The notes under the pieces are model-generated. The model ran no database searches. It was not told the origin of the DNA and saw only the letters and a list, made by a program, of their open reading frames with translations. Below are positions 1 through 9,084 of a DNA stretch of 64,000 nucleotides, piece by piece. The translations under genes and the position numbers were made by a program. Every line of letters begins with the position of its first letter. The first letter of the stretch is position 1. The stretch covers positions 25,755 through 89,754 of the forward strand of contig NZ_JACNYK010000009.1 in the NCBI RefSeq assembly GCF_014692505.1, in the 5' to 3' direction. Origin of the DNA: Sphingobacterium arenae (GTDB taxonomy: Bacteria; Bacteroidota; Bacteroidia; Sphingobacteriales; Sphingobacteriaceae).

Positions 1-2655
1 GGCTCGGATGAAATCGAAAATGAAGTACTTCCCAGTATTCCGCAGGCGATTCAAGGAAAAGCGGGTGGGGTACAGGTAACACAGAAATCCGGTTCGCCGG
101 GTGGCGGACTTAGCATTCGCGTACGTGGTACCACCTCGATCAATGCAAGTTCCGATCCGCTATATGTGGTGGATGGCATCCCGGTAAACAGTACGACAAA
201 CTTCACAGGTGGTTCCGATTTTAATTTTGGGGGCGGTACGCAGGGTATCAACATTCTTTCATCGCTCAACCCTTCCGATGTACAGTCTATCGAGATTCTG
301 AAGGATGCTGCGTCGTCTTCTATTTACGGAGCAAGGGCAGCCAATGGTGTTGTTCTCATCACAACTAAAAAAGGAGATCCCGGCACGAGTCAATTCCATT
401 TCAATATGTATGAAGGGTATTCTGAAATGCCTTCCGAACGTAAGTATGAGATGATGAATACCCAGCAATATCAGGACTACATGCGGGATTATTATTACTT
501 TAAACAGCAGGACGACCCCACATCAACGATACCGGATCAAATAGTAGCCAACCCCGACATGAATACCGATTGGCAAGACGCTGTATTCCGAAAAGCAGGT
601 ACCAGAAGCTACGAGCTTGCTGCTAGCGGAGGGAGTGAAAAAACACAATATTATACTTCGTTGGGCTATATGCGACAAGGCGGTATATTGCTTAATTCCG
701 ATTTTAACAGAATCAGTGGACGCATAAACCTCAATCATCAACACAACGATAAACTGAGGTTCGCCACGGCTATCAATGTGACGCGAGCAGAAAACGACAG
801 AGTACAGGAGGAAAATTCCAAAGAAGGGCCAACGAAAAATGGGATATTCTCGCCGCCTAATATACCTGTGTACGATGCACAGGGCGGTTATGCATATGAT
901 CAGGTTACCGCTTCACGCGAAAACCCGGTGGCGATGTTGATGCTCCCCACCAACAATGCACAAACTTGGCGTGTATTGGGAAATGTAAGTGCCGAATATC
1001 AATTTATTCCATCATTAACATTGAAGACAAGTTTCGGAACGGATATCAGCTTTATCGACGAGACGTTTTTTATGCCGCCGAATGGAATCCGCTCCTTTGC
1101 CAGCCAAGGCGGTATCGGTGCGCGTCGTAATACACGTGACCAGCTTTGGATCAACGAAACAACCTTGACATATGACAAGTTATTTGGCGACCACCAACTC
1201 AATGCACTTGGCGGATTCTCCGTCCAGGAATCCCGACTGGAATTTGTTCACGCCCAACGTTCTAACTTTCCGTCCAACGATATCGAACATATCAATGCTG
1301 GCGGTGTTATCATGCGGGCAGACGCGTACCCCGAAGAGTGGGCTATCGCATCCGCTTTTGCGCGGGTAAATTATAATTATAAAAAGAAATATATCCTAAC
1401 GGCTAACTTGCGTACCGATGGATCTTCCCGTTTCGGCCGGGATAACCGTTGGGCAACATTCCCTTCTTTTGCCGCGGCATGGCGTCTTACAGAAGAAGAT
1501 TTCATCCAAACTCTTCCTGTCATCAGTGACCTGAAACTTCGTGCCAGTTGGGGTATTACCGGTAATCAAAACATCGGAAACTACGCCAGCTACTCTCTCT
1601 ATGCAGGAGGAAACAACTACTTAGGTATGCCCGGTTTTATTCCGTCCGTTTTGGGCGATCGAAACCTCAAATGGGAAACAACGAGGCAGTCTGATATCGG
1701 CGTGGATGTAGGCCTATTCGATAATAGAATTTCCATTTTAGCAGATTATTACCATAAGAAAACTTCCGATCTTCTTATCGGCGTACCTATTTTGACCAAC
1801 GCGGGTTATACCAACAGGTTTACCAACTCTGGTGACATTGAAAATAAAGGTTTCGAATTTGAGTTGACCACCCGCAATTTTGTTGGTAATTTTAAATGGA
1901 CCACTTCTTTAAACATGACGTTCAACCGTAATAAGGTGCTTGCCTTACCAGCTGGTGTAAACGAAATCCTAGGCGGCGTGTCCTCCATAAATATTGCGCG
2001 GGAAGGTCTTCCGCTCGGTTCTTTTTACGGTTGGCGCATGATTGGCGTCAATCCTGAAACGGGAATGATCGATTATGAAGGAAGAAATGGAGAACCCGTT
2101 AGAGCCGAAGATGACCAAGACCGGCAGATTATCGGTGATCCAAATCCAGATTTCTTTGGTGGTATAACCAATACTTTTCAGTACGGAAATTTTGATTTTA
2201 GCATCATGGGCCAATTCTCTTATGGGAATGATATCTTCAACTATAACCTAGCGAATGGACTAGAAGGTTATAACGCGAGCTCAAACGCATTCGTGGATTG
2301 GGTGGATCGTTGGCGACAACCGGGCGACGTGACCGATATGCCGCGTCCTACGCCTGGCGACTTCAACAATGGTGCGGTATCTGACAGATTTTTACAAGAT
2401 GGTTCATTCTTCCGCCTGCGGAACATTACATTGGGCTATTCGCTACCACAATCTATTACAGAAAGGATGAAAGTTAGCAAACTGAGGGCATACATAACGG
2501 TTCAAAACGCCTATGTATTTACGAAATATCGTGGTTTTGATCCCGAAGTAAGTTCCAGCCATGGGGGCGCCAACACCGGCCTTATCTATGGATACGACTA
2601 CGGAAGTTATCCGCAGCCACGTATATTTACCGCAGGAGTCAATTTATCTTTCTAA
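1..2655 (+). CDS. SusC/RagA-type TonB-dependent outer-membrane transporter, 5' end cut by window
   Basis: The reading frame is open from the first base, so the gene begins upstream and only about 884 C-terminal codons are visible. The product is a TonB-linked outer-membrane channel that imports a ligand captured by its SusD partner. The plug-domain signature is visible near the start: an LYVVDGIPV stretch, then SSSIYGARAANGVVLITTKK, the hallmark of SusC/RagA plugs. The rest is beta-barrel sequence ending in an aromatic C-terminus (VNLSF), typical of barrel proteins inserted by BamA. The signal peptide, carboxypeptidase-like domain and any STN domain lie outside the window. The susD gene follows after 8 bases. 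The substrate cannot be deduced because no enzymes follow the pair. Confidence 0.95.
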   Translation, partial: GSDEIENEVLPSIPQAIQGKAGGVQVTQKSGSPGGGLSIRVRGTTSINASSDPLYVVDGIPVNSTTNFTGGSDFNFGGGTQGINILSSLNPSDVQSIEILKDAASSSIYGARAANGVVLITTKKGDPGTSQFHFNMYEGYSEMPSERKYEMMNTQQYQDYMRDYYYFKQQDDPTSTIPDQIVANPDMNTDWQDAVFRKAGTRSYELAASGGSEKTQYYTSLGYMRQGGILLNSDFNRISGRINLNHQHNDKLRFATAINVTRAENDRVQEENSKEGPTKNGIFSPPNIPVYDAQGGYAYDQVTASRENPVAMLMLPTNNAQTWRVLGNVSAEYQFIPSLTLKTSFGTDISFIDETFFMPPNGIRSFASQGGIGARRNTRDQLWINETTLTYDKLFGDHQLNALGGFSVQESRLEFVHAQRSNFPSNDIEHINAGGVIMRADAYPEEWAIASAFARVNYNYKKKYILTANLRTDGSSRFGRDNRWATFPSFAAAWRLTEEDFIQTLPVISDLKLRASWGITGNQNIGNYASYSLYAGGNNYLGMPGFIPSVLGDRNLKWETTRQSDIGVDVGLFDNRISILADYYHKKTSDLLIGVPILTNAGYTNRFTNSGDIENKGFEFELTTRNFVGNFKWTTSLNMTFNRNKVLALPAGVNEILGGVSSINIAREGLPLGSFYGWRMIGVNPETGMIDYEGRNGEPVRAEDDQDRQIIGDPNPDFFGGITNTFQYGNFDFSIMGQFSYGNDIFNYNLANGLEGYNASSNAFVDWVDRWRQPGDVTDMPRPTPGDFNNGAVSDRFLQDGSFFRLRNITLGYSLPQSITERMKVSKLRAYITVQNAYVFTKYRGFDPEVSSSHGGANTGLIYGYDYGSYPQPRIFTAGVNLSF

Positions 2656-2663
2656 TCTGTTAA

Positions 2664-4040
2664 ATGCACATTCTTATGAACACGATATATAAATTATCTT
2701 TCGCTATCTTACTACTCGCAGGATTTACGTCTTGCGACAGCTTCCTCGACAGGGAACCACTTGCGCAAGTTACCAACGATAGCTATTTCAATTCGGAAAC
2801 CAATGCGAATTCCGCCGCAATAGGGATGTACCGTACCATGACGAGCTCGTTTACCTACGGACAGACAATGGTCATCGTTCCTGAGTTTTCTGCCGGACAT
2901 GTTGCTCATGCATCGATATTTCCGGAATACGAAAATTTCAAGACACACAACCTTGCAGCGACCAACCCGTGGGTGGCCAATGCATGGCAGGGCATTTATT
3001 CTACCATCAACGCCGCCAACAACATTATTGCCCAGGTCGCTGAAATGCCCGAAAACACGATCTCTGAAGAGAAGAGAGCACAGTTTATTGGTGAGGCCAA
3101 ATTTGTACGTGCATTAAACTATTTCTTTCTGGTACGTGCTTTTGGTCGCGTGCCCTTAAAGCTGACAGCTACTACCGAAGACGAAGATGTAGCTATTCCA
3201 CAGTCTGAACCTTCCGCGATATACGAGCAACTGGTAAAAGACCTCACGGAAAGCATAACAGCGCTTCCCGAGGCACACGAAACGGCAGAAGCAACTAAAG
3301 GCCGTGCGACAAAGAACGCCGCGCAAGCCTTATTGGCGAAAGTTTATCTTTATCAAGCGTCGATTACAAACGAATACGTCTTAGCAGCAAATGCTGCCGC
3401 AGAAATCATAAACTCCGAAAATTTTCAGTTAGTAGACAATTTCGGTAGTATTTGGTCTTCCGAAAATACAGCGGAATCTATTTTTGAGTTGCAGTTTGAT
3501 GATCAAACCACCAACCCCCTAGCATCAGTAAGTAATGATAACGCCAGCATGTTATTTTATGTAGACGCTTCCATGCTATCGCTATTCGAAGACGGCGATA
3601 AAAGGCAAGATTTCTCGATATTTCACGGATCAAATGATCGTTATTATATGGGGAAATTTCCGAACGCAACCCCACCGAGTCAGAATCTGCCTATCATCCG
3701 TCTGGCAGAAATCTTACTTATTCATGCAGAAGCAGAGGCAAGAGCTAGTAATAGTGTAAGTGATCTGGCATTCAGTTCACTCCAAAAGGTGTTGACACGA
3801 GCAGGCGTAACGAAAGAAAAGAGTGAATTTACCACGGTGGACAGCTTTGTAAAGTTTATACAGGAAGAAAAAGAAAGGGAACTTCTTTTTGAGGGGGAAA
3901 CTTGGTTTGATTTCTGTCGAACAGGATTAGCCTTGGAAAAATACGGGACTTTAGCGAATGAAAATGGATTCATTTATCCAATCCCAACCGCACAAATCAA
4001 TCTCCGCCCGGATATTTTAGAGCAAAATCCAGGATATTAA
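2664..4040 (+). CDS. SusD/RagB-type surface lipoprotein
   Basis: This is the ligand-binding lid that sits on the SusC channel at the cell surface. The N-terminus is a lipoprotein signal with lipobox Gly-Phe-Thr-Ser-Cys (Cys at residue 24), followed by the family's usual opening FLDREPLAQV. The middle holds the TPR-like helical region (AKFVRALNYFFLVRAFGRVP). The C-terminus has the RagB/SusD signature EKERELLFEGETWFDFCRTG and ends in ILEQNPGY, which is very common in the family. At 458 residues it is on the short side. A second ATG at 2676 would give a tidier signal peptide and is an equally good start. It forms a two-gene unit with the upstream susC and is closed by a hairpin terminator. Confidence 0.95.
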   Translation: MHILMNTIYKLSFAILLLAGFTSCDSFLDREPLAQVTNDSYFNSETNANSAAIGMYRTMTSSFTYGQTMVIVPEFSAGHVAHASIFPEYENFKTHNLAATNPWVANAWQGIYSTINAANNIIAQVAEMPENTISEEKRAQFIGEAKFVRALNYFFLVRAFGRVPLKLTATTEDEDVAIPQSEPSAIYEQLVKDLTESITALPEAHETAEATKGRATKNAAQALLAKVYLYQASITNEYVLAANAAAEIINSENFQLVDNFGSIWSSENTAESIFELQFDDQTTNPLASVSNDNASMLFYVDASMLSLFEDGDKRQDFSIFHGSNDRYYMGKFPNATPPSQNLPIIRLAEILLIHAEAEARASNSVSDLAFSSLQKVLTRAGVTKEKSEFTTVDSFVKFIQEEKERELLFEGETWFDFCRTGLALEKYGTLANENGFIYPIPTAQINLRPDILEQNPGY

Positions 4041-4044
4041 AAAT

Positions 4045-4076
4045 AAGGGCAGACATAGTGATCTGCCCTTTCTTTT
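4045..4076. terminator. bidirectional hairpin terminator between susD and tex
   Basis: A perfect 9-bp stem (AAGGGCAGA at 4045-4053 pairing with TCTGCCCTT at 4062-4070) is followed by a T-rich run on the plus strand, with an A-rich run on the other side. It lies between two convergent genes. Confidence 0.85.
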
Positions 4077-6309
4077 ATGCTTTAAATTTGCTTGCCAAAG
4101 CCGCTAATTTACTTGCCATGTCGGTTTCGGGAGCCTTAGTCTTCGCTTTTCGTTGGTTATCATGAAGCTTTCGTGGTGCCGGTTTGTCTTCACTTTTCAT
4201 CGATAGGCCAATGCGATTTCGTCTTTCGTCGATTTCCGTTACGGTCACCATAACACGCTGTTGTACCTTAACAACTTCATTCGGATCAGAGACAAAGCGA
4301 TTGGCCAGCTGACTCAGATGTACCAAACCATCTTGGTGAACACCTATATCCACAAATGCCCCAAAGTTGGTAATATTGGTTACAATACCAGGCAGTTTCA
4401 TACCAATACGCAAATCGCTAACGCTGTTCACGCCATCCGTAAACTTAAACTCTTCGAATTGCTCCCGCGGGTCACGTCCTGGTTTGGACAACTCCCCGAT
4501 AATATCGTTTAAGGTCGGAAGCCCAACTTCATCCGAAACATATTTTTTTAAGTCAATTTGTTTGCGCAATGCTTCGTTTGTTAGTAAATCCTGTACATCA
4601 GCATGGAGATCTTTTGCCATTTGCTCCACGAGCACATAACGTTCCGGGTGCACAGCAGAAGCATCCAACGGGTGTTCGCCATGACGGATACGGAGAAAAC
4701 CGGCAGCCTGCTCAAAGGCCTTGTCTCCCAAACGAGGGACCTTTTTTAGGTCCCTTCGTGATTTGAAGGGGCCATTCGCCACACGATAATTCACTATTTG
4801 TTGTGCGAGGGACGGTCCAAGCCCGGAGACATACGCCAAAATTTGTTTAGATGCAGTATTCAACTCCACACCCACTGCATTTACACAAGAAATGACCGTA
4901 TCATCCAATGAGTTCTGTAATTTGTTTTGATCGACATCGTGTTGGTACTGCCCTACGCCAATGGATTTAGGATCAATTTTCACGAGCTCCGCCAAGGGGT
5001 CCATTAACCGTCTGCCAATAGATATCGCACCGCGAACGGTCACATCGTAATCCGGGAATTCTTCGCGGGCCACCTCAGAAGCGGAATATATCGATGCACC
5101 AGATTCGTTGACCATGACGATTGTCACATCTTTTAAACCCAACTTACGGATAAACTCTTCTGTTTCACGTCCGGCGGTACCATTACCAACCGCTATCGCT
5201 TCCACATCGTAACGTTTCACGAGTAATTCGACGGTTTTTGCAGCATCTGCCAAACCTCCCGCGCCGTTGTGCGGAAAGATCGTTGTGTTCTCCAATAGTG
5301 TACCCTGTGCATCCAATACAACCGTTTTACAACCCGTACGAAATCCCGGATCAAGTGCCAGCAGCCGCTTTTGCCCGAGTGGAGCCGCCAGCAATAGTTG
5401 ACGCACATTGTCCGCAAACACACGAATCGCTTCTTCATCTGCTTTTTGGCGGGTTAACACTCTTATCTCGGTTTCCATCGATGGCTTCAACAATCTTTTA
5501 TAACTGTCCTGCAAGGCTGTTCTTACTTGCATAGCCGCGTCAGTGGTGGCTTTTATATAGATTTTTTCGATAACCGAAAGTACCGTCTCCTCCTCTACGG
5601 CAATATCAAGATACAGCATTTCCTCTTTCTCGCCACGACGCATCGCCAGTACACGATGAGACGGAGCTTCTTTGAGCGGTTCAGACCATTCAAAATAGTC
5701 TTTATACTTCAATGCTTCCTCTTCTTTCCCAGGAACAACGCGCGAAACAAACAAACCTTTATCCAAAAATATTTTCCGCGATCCCGCCCGAACTTCGGCA
5801 TCCTCTGCAATCTGTTCTGCTATAATATCCCGCGCACCTGCCAAAGCCTCTTCTTCTGATGATACGCCTTTTTCCGAATTGATAAAATCAGCTGCTAACA
5901 ACGATATATTGTCTTTCTGCTGTAATAGCAGTCTATCTGCCAAAGGCTGCAAGCCTTTTTCTCTGGCTGTCGAGGCACGCGTTTTACGTTTTGGTTTAAA
6001 CGGAAGATAAATATCTTCCAGAATGGCCATCGTCTCCGCTCCCTGAACCCGCTGCTCCACCTCGGGTGTTAATTTCCCTTGCTCTGTAATAGATTTCAAG
6101 ACTGCTTCTTTGCGTTTATCCAAATCACGCAGTTGCTGTACGCGGTCACGGACTGCCGTAATTTGCACTTCATCCAAGCTACCCGTCATCTCCTTTCGGT
6201 AACGGGCAATGAACGGAACAGTTGCACCGTCGTCCAATAAGCTGATCGTCGTGGATACCTGGCGGCTATTTATCCCCAGTTCTTGCGAAATAATAATTTC
6301 GTATGCCAT
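4075..6309 (-). CDS. tex: Tex-family S1 RNA-binding protein
   Basis: Tex is a conserved cytoplasmic nucleic-acid-binding protein linked to transcription and RNA metabolism. In order it shows the N-terminal Tex helical domain (DDGATVPFIARYRKEMTG near residue 25), a YqgF/RNase-H-like fold in the middle (LALDPGFRTGCKTVVLDAQG), a helix-hairpin-helix region (YRVANGPFKSRRDLKKVPRL), and a C-terminal S1 domain at about residues 634-705 (GIVTNITNFGAFVDIGVHQD). The lysine-rich tail is variable in the family. The ATG at 6309, giving 744 residues and starting MAYEIIISQ, fits the family length. A further in-frame start at 6348 would add 13 unconserved residues. It follows tatA by 73 bases on the same strand and may be cotranscribed with it. 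Confidence 0.95.
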   Translation of the reverse strand: MAYEIIISQELGINSRQVSTTISLLDDGATVPFIARYRKEMTGSLDEVQITAVRDRVQQLRDLDKRKEAVLKSITEQGKLTPEVEQRVQGAETMAILEDIYLPFKPKRKTRASTAREKGLQPLADRLLLQQKDNISLLAADFINSEKGVSSEEEALAGARDIIAEQIAEDAEVRAGSRKIFLDKGLFVSRVVPGKEEEALKYKDYFEWSEPLKEAPSHRVLAMRRGEKEEMLYLDIAVEEETVLSVIEKIYIKATTDAAMQVRTALQDSYKRLLKPSMETEIRVLTRQKADEEAIRVFADNVRQLLLAAPLGQKRLLALDPGFRTGCKTVVLDAQGTLLENTTIFPHNGAGGLADAAKTVELLVKRYDVEAIAVGNGTAGRETEEFIRKLGLKDVTIVMVNESGASIYSASEVAREEFPDYDVTVRGAISIGRRLMDPLAELVKIDPKSIGVGQYQHDVDQNKLQNSLDDTVISCVNAVGVELNTASKQILAYVSGLGPSLAQQIVNYRVANGPFKSRRDLKKVPRLGDKAFEQAAGFLRIRHGEHPLDASAVHPERYVLVEQMAKDLHADVQDLLTNEALRKQIDLKKYVSDEVGLPTLNDIIGELSKPGRDPREQFEEFKFTDGVNSVSDLRIGMKLPGIVTNITNFGAFVDIGVHQDGLVHLSQLANRFVSDPNEVVKVQQRVMVTVTEIDERRNRIGLSMKSEDKPAPRKLHDNQRKAKTKAPETDMASKLAALASKFKA

Positions 6310-6382
6310 ATTAAGTGAAGTAAAAAAGAAAGCTGCAGGAGTGACCAACAGCTTTTATAATGGATATTATACGCTAATAAAA

Positions 6383-6895
6383 TTAAACATTTTTAGGTCG
6401 CTCCTCATCGGAAGGTGTTGTATTGGTTTGCGTTGTCGCTTCTTCTGATGTGTCGGCACCGTCTTGTTCATTTGCAAAATGATCGTTATACCCATAGGTA
6501 TAATGCTCGTCTCCTGAAGATGGTTGTTCACCGGGATGGTGTTGTACCGTATTTTCAGGCGTCGTAAATTTCGGAAACTCCTTTTTTGTTTCCTCGTCCA
6601 AGCCGGTATCCTCTTCTCCTTTCTCGTCTTGCTGACTGATCTCTTCCGATATTTTCTCGGATTGGGTTTTGGTAGGTGGTGTATCCTCTACGGTAACATC
6701 CAAATCTTTTTCAAAATTATTGATCTGATCCGAAATCTCTCGCTTTATCCCATCAGACGCGTCTTTAAACTCACGAATCCCGCGTCCCAATCCTCTCGCC
6801 AATTCCGGTAATTTCTTCCCTCCGAACAACAGTAAAATGACGATAACAATAAGCACCATCTCCTGTGTACCGATATTCAAGAATCCTAAAGTCAT
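6383..6895 (-). CDS. tatA: Sec-independent protein translocase subunit TatA/E
   Basis: This is the pore-forming subunit of the twin-arginine translocase in the inner membrane, which exports folded proteins. It has a single transmembrane segment at about residues 12-25 (MVLIVIVILLLFGG), then the diagnostic FGGKKLPELARGLG hinge and an amphipathic helix (GRGIREFKDASDGIKREI). At 170 residues it is about twice the usual TatA length, because about 115 residues of acidic, Thr/Glu/Asp-rich low-complexity sequence follow the helix. No tatB or tatC is nearby. The start ATG at 6895 is directly upstream of the conserved TM segment. It lies upstream of tex on the same strand. Confidence 0.93.
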   Translation of the reverse strand: MTLGFLNIGTQEMVLIVIVILLLFGGKKLPELARGLGRGIREFKDASDGIKREISDQINNFEKDLDVTVEDTPPTKTQSEKISEEISQQDEKGEEDTGLDEETKKEFPKFTTPENTVQHHPGEQPSSGDEHYTYGYNDHFANEQDGADTSEEATTQTNTTPSDEERPKNV

Positions 6896-6943
6896 TTTAT
6901 CGTTCTCCTTTTAATCTCTCTTAACAAACGACTAAGGTAAGGC

Positions 6944-7087
6944 TTTTTACTTTTTTTCTCTCAAAAAAAGTAAAAAAACCGAACGAAGGGAACTCATGAA
7001 CACCAAATTTTAAACCTGCTGTTCACAAGCTGGGATCCGTTGCGCTTTGCTTGCTGCTCCAAGGCTTGCTCTCCAGCAGGTTTAAAA
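6944..7087. repeat. intergenic repeat island A: T-hairpin, ATGAACA module, 14-bp inverted repeat
   Basis: It lies in the 428-base gap between the divergent tatA and MATE genes. Three structures follow each other: a 14-bp stem with CTCTC loop (6944-6957 with 6963-6976); a module GAACGAAGGGAACTCATGAACACC whose TGAACA pairs with TGTTCA at 7020-7025; and a perfect 14-bp inverted repeat (7008-7021 with 7074-7087) enclosing 52 bases. The first two modules also occur in the islands at 11976-12025 and 19262-19336, with compensating changes. No ORF or transposase accompanies them. Confidence 0.75.
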
Positions 7088-7108
7088 CACGGAATCAATG
7101 TCACCGAT

Positions 7109-7188
7109 GGTACAGGGATCCCTTTGGATACACATGAGCAACATAAGAGGCGTGGAGCGCAGCGAGCGCTCTAGTTGCGACGCGTACC
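7109..7188. other. GC-rich potential hairpin region of unknown role
   Basis: A perfect hairpin GAGCGC-AGCGA-GCGCTC (7155-7171) sits inside a weaker GGTAC...GTACC pairing (7109-7113 with 7184-7188), and an AGGGATCCCT palindrome is at about 7113-7122. It resembles no RNA family I recognise. It lies upstream of the MATE promoter. Confidence 0.4.
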
Positions 7189-7282
7189 AAAAGGTCAAAC
7201 GGAAAACATGTGAAATCTTTAAAAGCGAAAGCTCTGCGACATCAAGTATTAATAAGGGGGTAATGCAAAACCTAAAAACAAC

Positions 7283-7290
7283 TATATTTG
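7283..7290 (+). promoter_or_regulatory. -7 promoter element for the MATE gene
   Basis: TATATTTG matches the Bacteroidota -7 consensus TAnnTTTG exactly. Transcription would begin at about 7295, which rules out the in-frame TTG at 7288 and supports the ATG at 7324. No convincing -33 element is visible. Confidence 0.6.
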
Positions 7291-7323
7291 CACACGCATA
7301 TATTGGCGAATTCGCGAAACACG

Positions 7324-8688
7324 ATGTCACATCACTACTACAAGAAAAACAAACATTTTTATTGGAGCGCTTTTGCGCTGGCTGGACCCGTTATTATTTC
7401 CCAATTGGGGCATACACTCGTACAAACGGCTGATACTGTTGTAGTGGGTAAATTTGCTGGCACGATTCCTCTGGCAGCGGTTTCCCTTGTACATTCGGTG
7501 TTTATTGTGGTTTTGGTCATCGGACTCGGTATTTCCTATGGACTAACACCACTTATTGCCCAAGCCAACGGCAAAGGTGACAAGGACGCTTGCGGAAAGT
7601 TGCTCGCCAGTAGCCTCTGGCTGAACGTCGCCACCGCTATTTTGTTATTTGCTCTTATTGGTTTTGGGTCGATGTACGCCATGGAACACCTCGATCAGGA
7701 TCCCGAGGTTGTAGAAACAGCAAAACCTTATTTATTGGTATTGATGTTCTCCGTTATCCCATTAATGGCGTTTAACACCTTCAAACAATTTGCCGAAGGT
7801 CTTGGTTTTACTCGACAAGCGATGAACATCACGATTTGGGGCAATGTGCTGAATGTCATTTTGGCTATTGTCTTTGTGAAAGGTATGTTCGGTATTAAGC
7901 CAATGGGAATTGTAGGCGTTGGATATGCGACTTTGATTGATCGCGTGTTGATGATGTTGGCCATGTCTTTTTATGTTTTACGCTCCAAACGGTTCCATTT
8001 ATACACCAAGACATTTTCCTTTTTTCATGCGGAATTTGCTCGGATAAAGAGCATTTTTAAAATTGGTGCCCCTATGGCCCTGCAATATGTATTTGAAGTT
8101 GGATCCTTTGCAGCGGCATCCCTTATTGCTGGAAAGATCGGTGCCGTAGAACAAGCCAGCCATCAGGTTGCCATTACCTTGGCTTCCATGACCTATATGA
8201 TGGCCAGCGGCATTGCATCGGCGGCAACCATCAAGACAGGTCATAGTTATGGAAAAAGAAATATGACACGGGTAAAGAAATTCGCTACCGTTTCCTATCA
8301 TCTTGTTATTGTATTCATGTTGATCTGTGCGATTATTTTTGCTGTTTTCAACCAATATTTACCGCGAATAATCAGTGACGACCAAGCGGTTATCCATATC
8401 TCTGCACAACTCCTCATCATAGCAGGTTTATTCCAATTGTTCGACGGCACGCAAGTGGTTGGACTAGGGGTTCTACGCGGAATGGGCGACGTCAATATTC
8501 CGACGTTTATTACCTTTATCGCCTACTGGATTGTTGGTATCCCAGCAGCCTATCTTTTAGGCATCCATTTGCATATCGGTGTACAGGGTGTATGGTATGG
8601 GCTTTCGCTCGGATTGCTGACCTCTTCCATATTGTTATATATCCGTTACCGAAACATTATTCGGCGGCGGGTGGATAGGTTTACGTAG
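7324..8688 (+). CDS. MATE family multidrug/toxin efflux transporter
   Basis: This is an inner-membrane antiporter, likely exporting cationic drugs or metabolites in exchange for Na+ or H+. The protein has about 12 hydrophobic segments in two homologous halves. The first begins with ALAGPVIISQLGHTLVQTAD and the second with FKIGAPMALQYVFEVGSFAA, the usual MatE repeat starts. At 455 residues it is normal for the family. The ATG at 7324 (MSHHYYKKNK) is preferred over a TTG at 7288 because the -7 element overlaps the latter. It is preceded by the divergent repeat island and followed by a small gene on the same strand. Confidence 0.93.
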   Translation: MSHHYYKKNKHFYWSAFALAGPVIISQLGHTLVQTADTVVVGKFAGTIPLAAVSLVHSVFIVVLVIGLGISYGLTPLIAQANGKGDKDACGKLLASSLWLNVATAILLFALIGFGSMYAMEHLDQDPEVVETAKPYLLVLMFSVIPLMAFNTFKQFAEGLGFTRQAMNITIWGNVLNVILAIVFVKGMFGIKPMGIVGVGYATLIDRVLMMLAMSFYVLRSKRFHLYTKTFSFFHAEFARIKSIFKIGAPMALQYVFEVGSFAAASLIAGKIGAVEQASHQVAITLASMTYMMASGIASAATIKTGHSYGKRNMTRVKKFATVSYHLVIVFMLICAIIFAVFNQYLPRIISDDQAVIHISAQLLIIAGLFQLFDGTQVVGLGVLRGMGDVNIPTFITFIAYWIVGIPAAYLLGIHLHIGVQGVWYGLSLGLLTSSILLYIRYRNIIRRRVDRFT

Positions 8689-8748
8689 ATTTCCAAACAA
8701 TTTATTCAGTAGTTCGTTTTATTATAACGGACTAAAACAAAATGTGAT

Positions 8749-9042
8749 ATGGATAAATTGAAAAAATTCGACCTCATGGCAAAAATTGTCAGGGAACTGG
8801 AAGATGTACGAAATAGTCAACAGGCTGTTTTAGAAAAGATAGGCAAAATCGAAGTTGATAACATTGAGTTGGGGGACAAACTAATAGAATCTAAAATGCC
8901 TGATATCTATCAGCGTACTGCTGACAACTCGGATTCTATTAAAGAAATCCTAGAATCTTTCCAAGAAAAGACGGAAGAATACAGCGAAAAGAATAATATC
9001 GACAGGTTACGGGAACAAGAGGCCATTAACAATACAAAATAA
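8749..9042 (+). CDS. small charged coiled-coil-like protein, function unknown
   Basis: This 97-residue protein is rich in Lys, Glu, Asp and Ile with heptad-like spacing (MAKIVRELEDVRNSQQAVLE) and no Cys or Trp, consistent with a coiled coil. There is no signal peptide or membrane segment, so it is probably cytoplasmic. I do not recognise a family. The gene has an ATG and ends right before a strong terminator. A small hairpin (8711-8718 with 8726-8733, one G-U pair) lies in the 60-base gap after the MATE gene. Real coding status is likely but unproven. Confidence 0.7.
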   Translation: MDKLKKFDLMAKIVRELEDVRNSQQAVLEKIGKIEVDNIELGDKLIESKMPDIYQRTADNSDSIKEILESFQEKTEEYSEKNNIDRLREQEAINNTK

Positions 9043-9046
9043 TAAA

Positions 9047-9077
9047 AAAACGGCGTGTTATAATGACATGCCGTTTT
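9047..9077. terminator. bidirectional hairpin terminator
   Basis: AAAACGGC at 9047-9054 pairs with GCCGTTTT at 9070-9077, with further pairs inside. It is A-rich upstream and T-rich downstream. It separates the small plus-strand gene from the convergent E2 gene. Confidence 0.8.
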
Positions 9078-9084
9078 CTATTAT

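Noticed and set aside
1..4040. A complete polysaccharide-utilisation locus
   Set aside because: Only the SusC/SusD pair is visible and a terminator follows; no enzymes or regulator are in view.
7288..7323. TTG start for the MATE transporter
   Set aside because: It overlaps the -7 element; ATG at 7324 fits better.
6896..7323. Small genes in the tatA-MATE gap
   Set aside because: Open frames there run through inverted repeats and show no recognisable protein features.
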